Below are positions 62,974-64,000 of a stretch of 64,000 nucleotides of DNA, piece by piece. A program made the position numbers and the translations under genes. Location: NCBI GenBank assembly GCA_030268105.1, contig BSDZ01000004.1:1971001-2035000 (forward strand), given 5' to 3'. Position 1 is the stretch's first letter. Each line of letters opens with the position of its first letter. Under the pieces are notes generated by a model. The model had not been told where the DNA came from. It searched no databases and was given only the letters and a program-made list of their open reading frames with translations. This DNA is from Volvox africanus. Lineage: Eukaryota > Chlorophyta > Chlorophyceae > Chlamydomonadales > Volvocaceae.

Positions 62974-63559
62974 ATGGCGCGCGATATATCTTTACACCTA
63001 GCCGCTTTGGCGCTGATAGCATTCGTTGCAGTATTAGGCCCCGGGGCTGAAGCTCAACGAAAGAAGGCGCCACCGCCAGTCAATCCACCTCCGCCGCCGC
63101 TGGTGCGTCGCAGACTGTCACCGCCCCAACCTCCCCCAGCCTCGCCCCCAGGGCCACGTCCTCCCAGCCCGTCTCTCCCGCCCAGTCCCCCTTCTCCTCC
63201 CAGCCCACCTCCCCCGGGCAGCCCACCTCCACCAAACCCACCTCCGCTGAATCCGCCTCCCCCGCCCAAAGCGACTCCCGTGAACAAGCCACCACCAAGC
63301 CCGCCTCCACCCAGCTCTCCCGCCGGGACTTCAGCGGCCCAGCCCAACTTCGTTCTGATCATGGCTGACGACCAGGACTACCTGCTGAACGCCACCCATC
63401 CCGCGTACATGCCCAAACTGCACAAATACATCGCCGACAAGGGCCTCCACCTGAACAACTTCATCGTCACCAGCTCACTGTGCTGCCCCTCCCGCGTCAG
63501 CCTCCTCACCGGACGATTCACCCACAACCACAATGTCACCAGCAATCAGGCACCCCAAG
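62974..63559 (+). CDS. Second arylsulfatase (ARS-B), 5' exon, cut by window end
   Basis: Secreted sulfatase, first exon only. ATG 62974 opens a signal peptide (MARDISLHLAALALIAFVAV then LGPGAEA). A Pro-rich stalk of about 85 residues follows, with S-P-P-P, N-P-P-P and P-P-P-R units. The catalytic domain then starts: PNFVLIMADDQDYLLNATHP, AYMPKLHKYIADKGLHLNNF and CCPSRVSLLTGRFTHNHNVT, with the formylglycine Cys as the first of the pair. The exon ends at a GTAAAG donor after 63559. This is the same position and phase as the second ARS-A intron, while ARS-A's first intron (inside the T-D-D-Q-D block) is missing here. No next exon is visible by 64000, so the intron exceeds 440 nt. The gene is clearly a paralog of ARS-A. 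Confidence 0.88.
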
Positions 63560-64000
63560 GTAAAGCGAGCGACGTAACCATAGTTTGCCGTGTGTCTGTG
63601 TGTCCACGCGGTTCAGATATCCGGTCTCGCGCCGCTCTTCCGGCTCCTCCGGCCATCGGGGTTTGCGCAACCACATGCGCCTTACTGCACCACCCCGACC
63701 TCCAGGCGGCTGATGAGGCACCTCCGCCGCCTGGTGCCGCGTGGCCCGTATGCATAGCACGATAAGGGCTATAGCTGCTCCGGTAGTGTGGCTGTCCGGG
63801 ATCTGCAGCTCCCTTGTCGCATCACACCCCACAAGCCACAAGCCTTGACGCAATTCCATCCATGTCGTAAGGCTCCTCGTATCGGAGCACGCAACCGGCG
63901 CAGAGCCGGTGCAGCTCAAGCGGCAGTGCGAAGGACACCGACACCGTGTTAGCCGCTGCGTTGCAACCAGAGGCTGAGGCCGCTGCCGGCGGTGATGACA

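Noticed and set aside
63708..63720. CTGATGAGG, hammerhead-like start
   Set aside because: No stem II and no GAAA follow.
1..64000. CRISPR arrays, prokaryotic operons, rRNA genes and viral genes
   Set aside because: None seen; gene structure is that of a eukaryotic nuclear genome throughout.

Overview
The window looks like nuclear DNA of a volvocine (Chlamydomonas/Gonium/Volvox-type) green alga. The signs are a ciliary gene, two secreted arylsulfatases with hydroxyproline-type Ser-Pro-Pro linkers, many short GC-rich exons separated by GT-AG introns, and TGTAA-type poly(A) signals behind some genes. Exon joins below were chained by hand from splice-site phase and protein-family logic, so protein families are firmer than exact exon edges.

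Layout from left to right. 1-1.1 kb: no gene, but one copy of a dispersed repeat. 1.2-5.5 kb (-): SET-domain protein with a possible B3-like region. 7.6-15.1 kb (-): four-BRCT protein resembling plant At4g02110/PTIP-type proteins. 16.8-19.2 kb (-): CFAP77, a doublet-microtubule protein. 20.1-25.3 kb (-): voltage-gated K+ channel. 25.7-37.7 kb (+): condensin subunit CAP-D2 (NCAPD2), divergent from the channel. 39.4-53.7 kb (-): a very large arylsulfatase gene (ARS-A). 55.0-60.8 kb (+): scavenger decapping enzyme DcpS. 63.0 kb to the window edge (+): 5' end of a second arylsulfatase (ARS-B).

The most unusual item is ARS-A. A normal secreted sulfatase (signal peptide, C-C-P-S-R formylglycine site, D-N-G metal motif) is interrupted near its C-terminus, between the Y-R-A-V-R-I and V-W-C...E-L-Y-D-L blocks. 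The insert is about 6 kb of gene and encodes three copies of an unrecognised cysteine-containing module alternating with three long Pro-rich linkers. ARS-B instead carries one Pro-rich stalk ahead of its catalytic domain. Together they suggest sulfatases built as cell-wall or extracellular-matrix proteins.

Other notable items are a hammerhead-ribozyme core, probably a Penelope-like element remnant, on the antisense strand of an ARS-A intron; a perfect 21-bp hairpin in a channel intron; and two inverted copies of a roughly 300-bp dispersed repeat 34 kb apart. Apart from housekeeping roles (condensin, DcpS, chromatin/DNA repair), I see no operon-like cooperation between neighbours.
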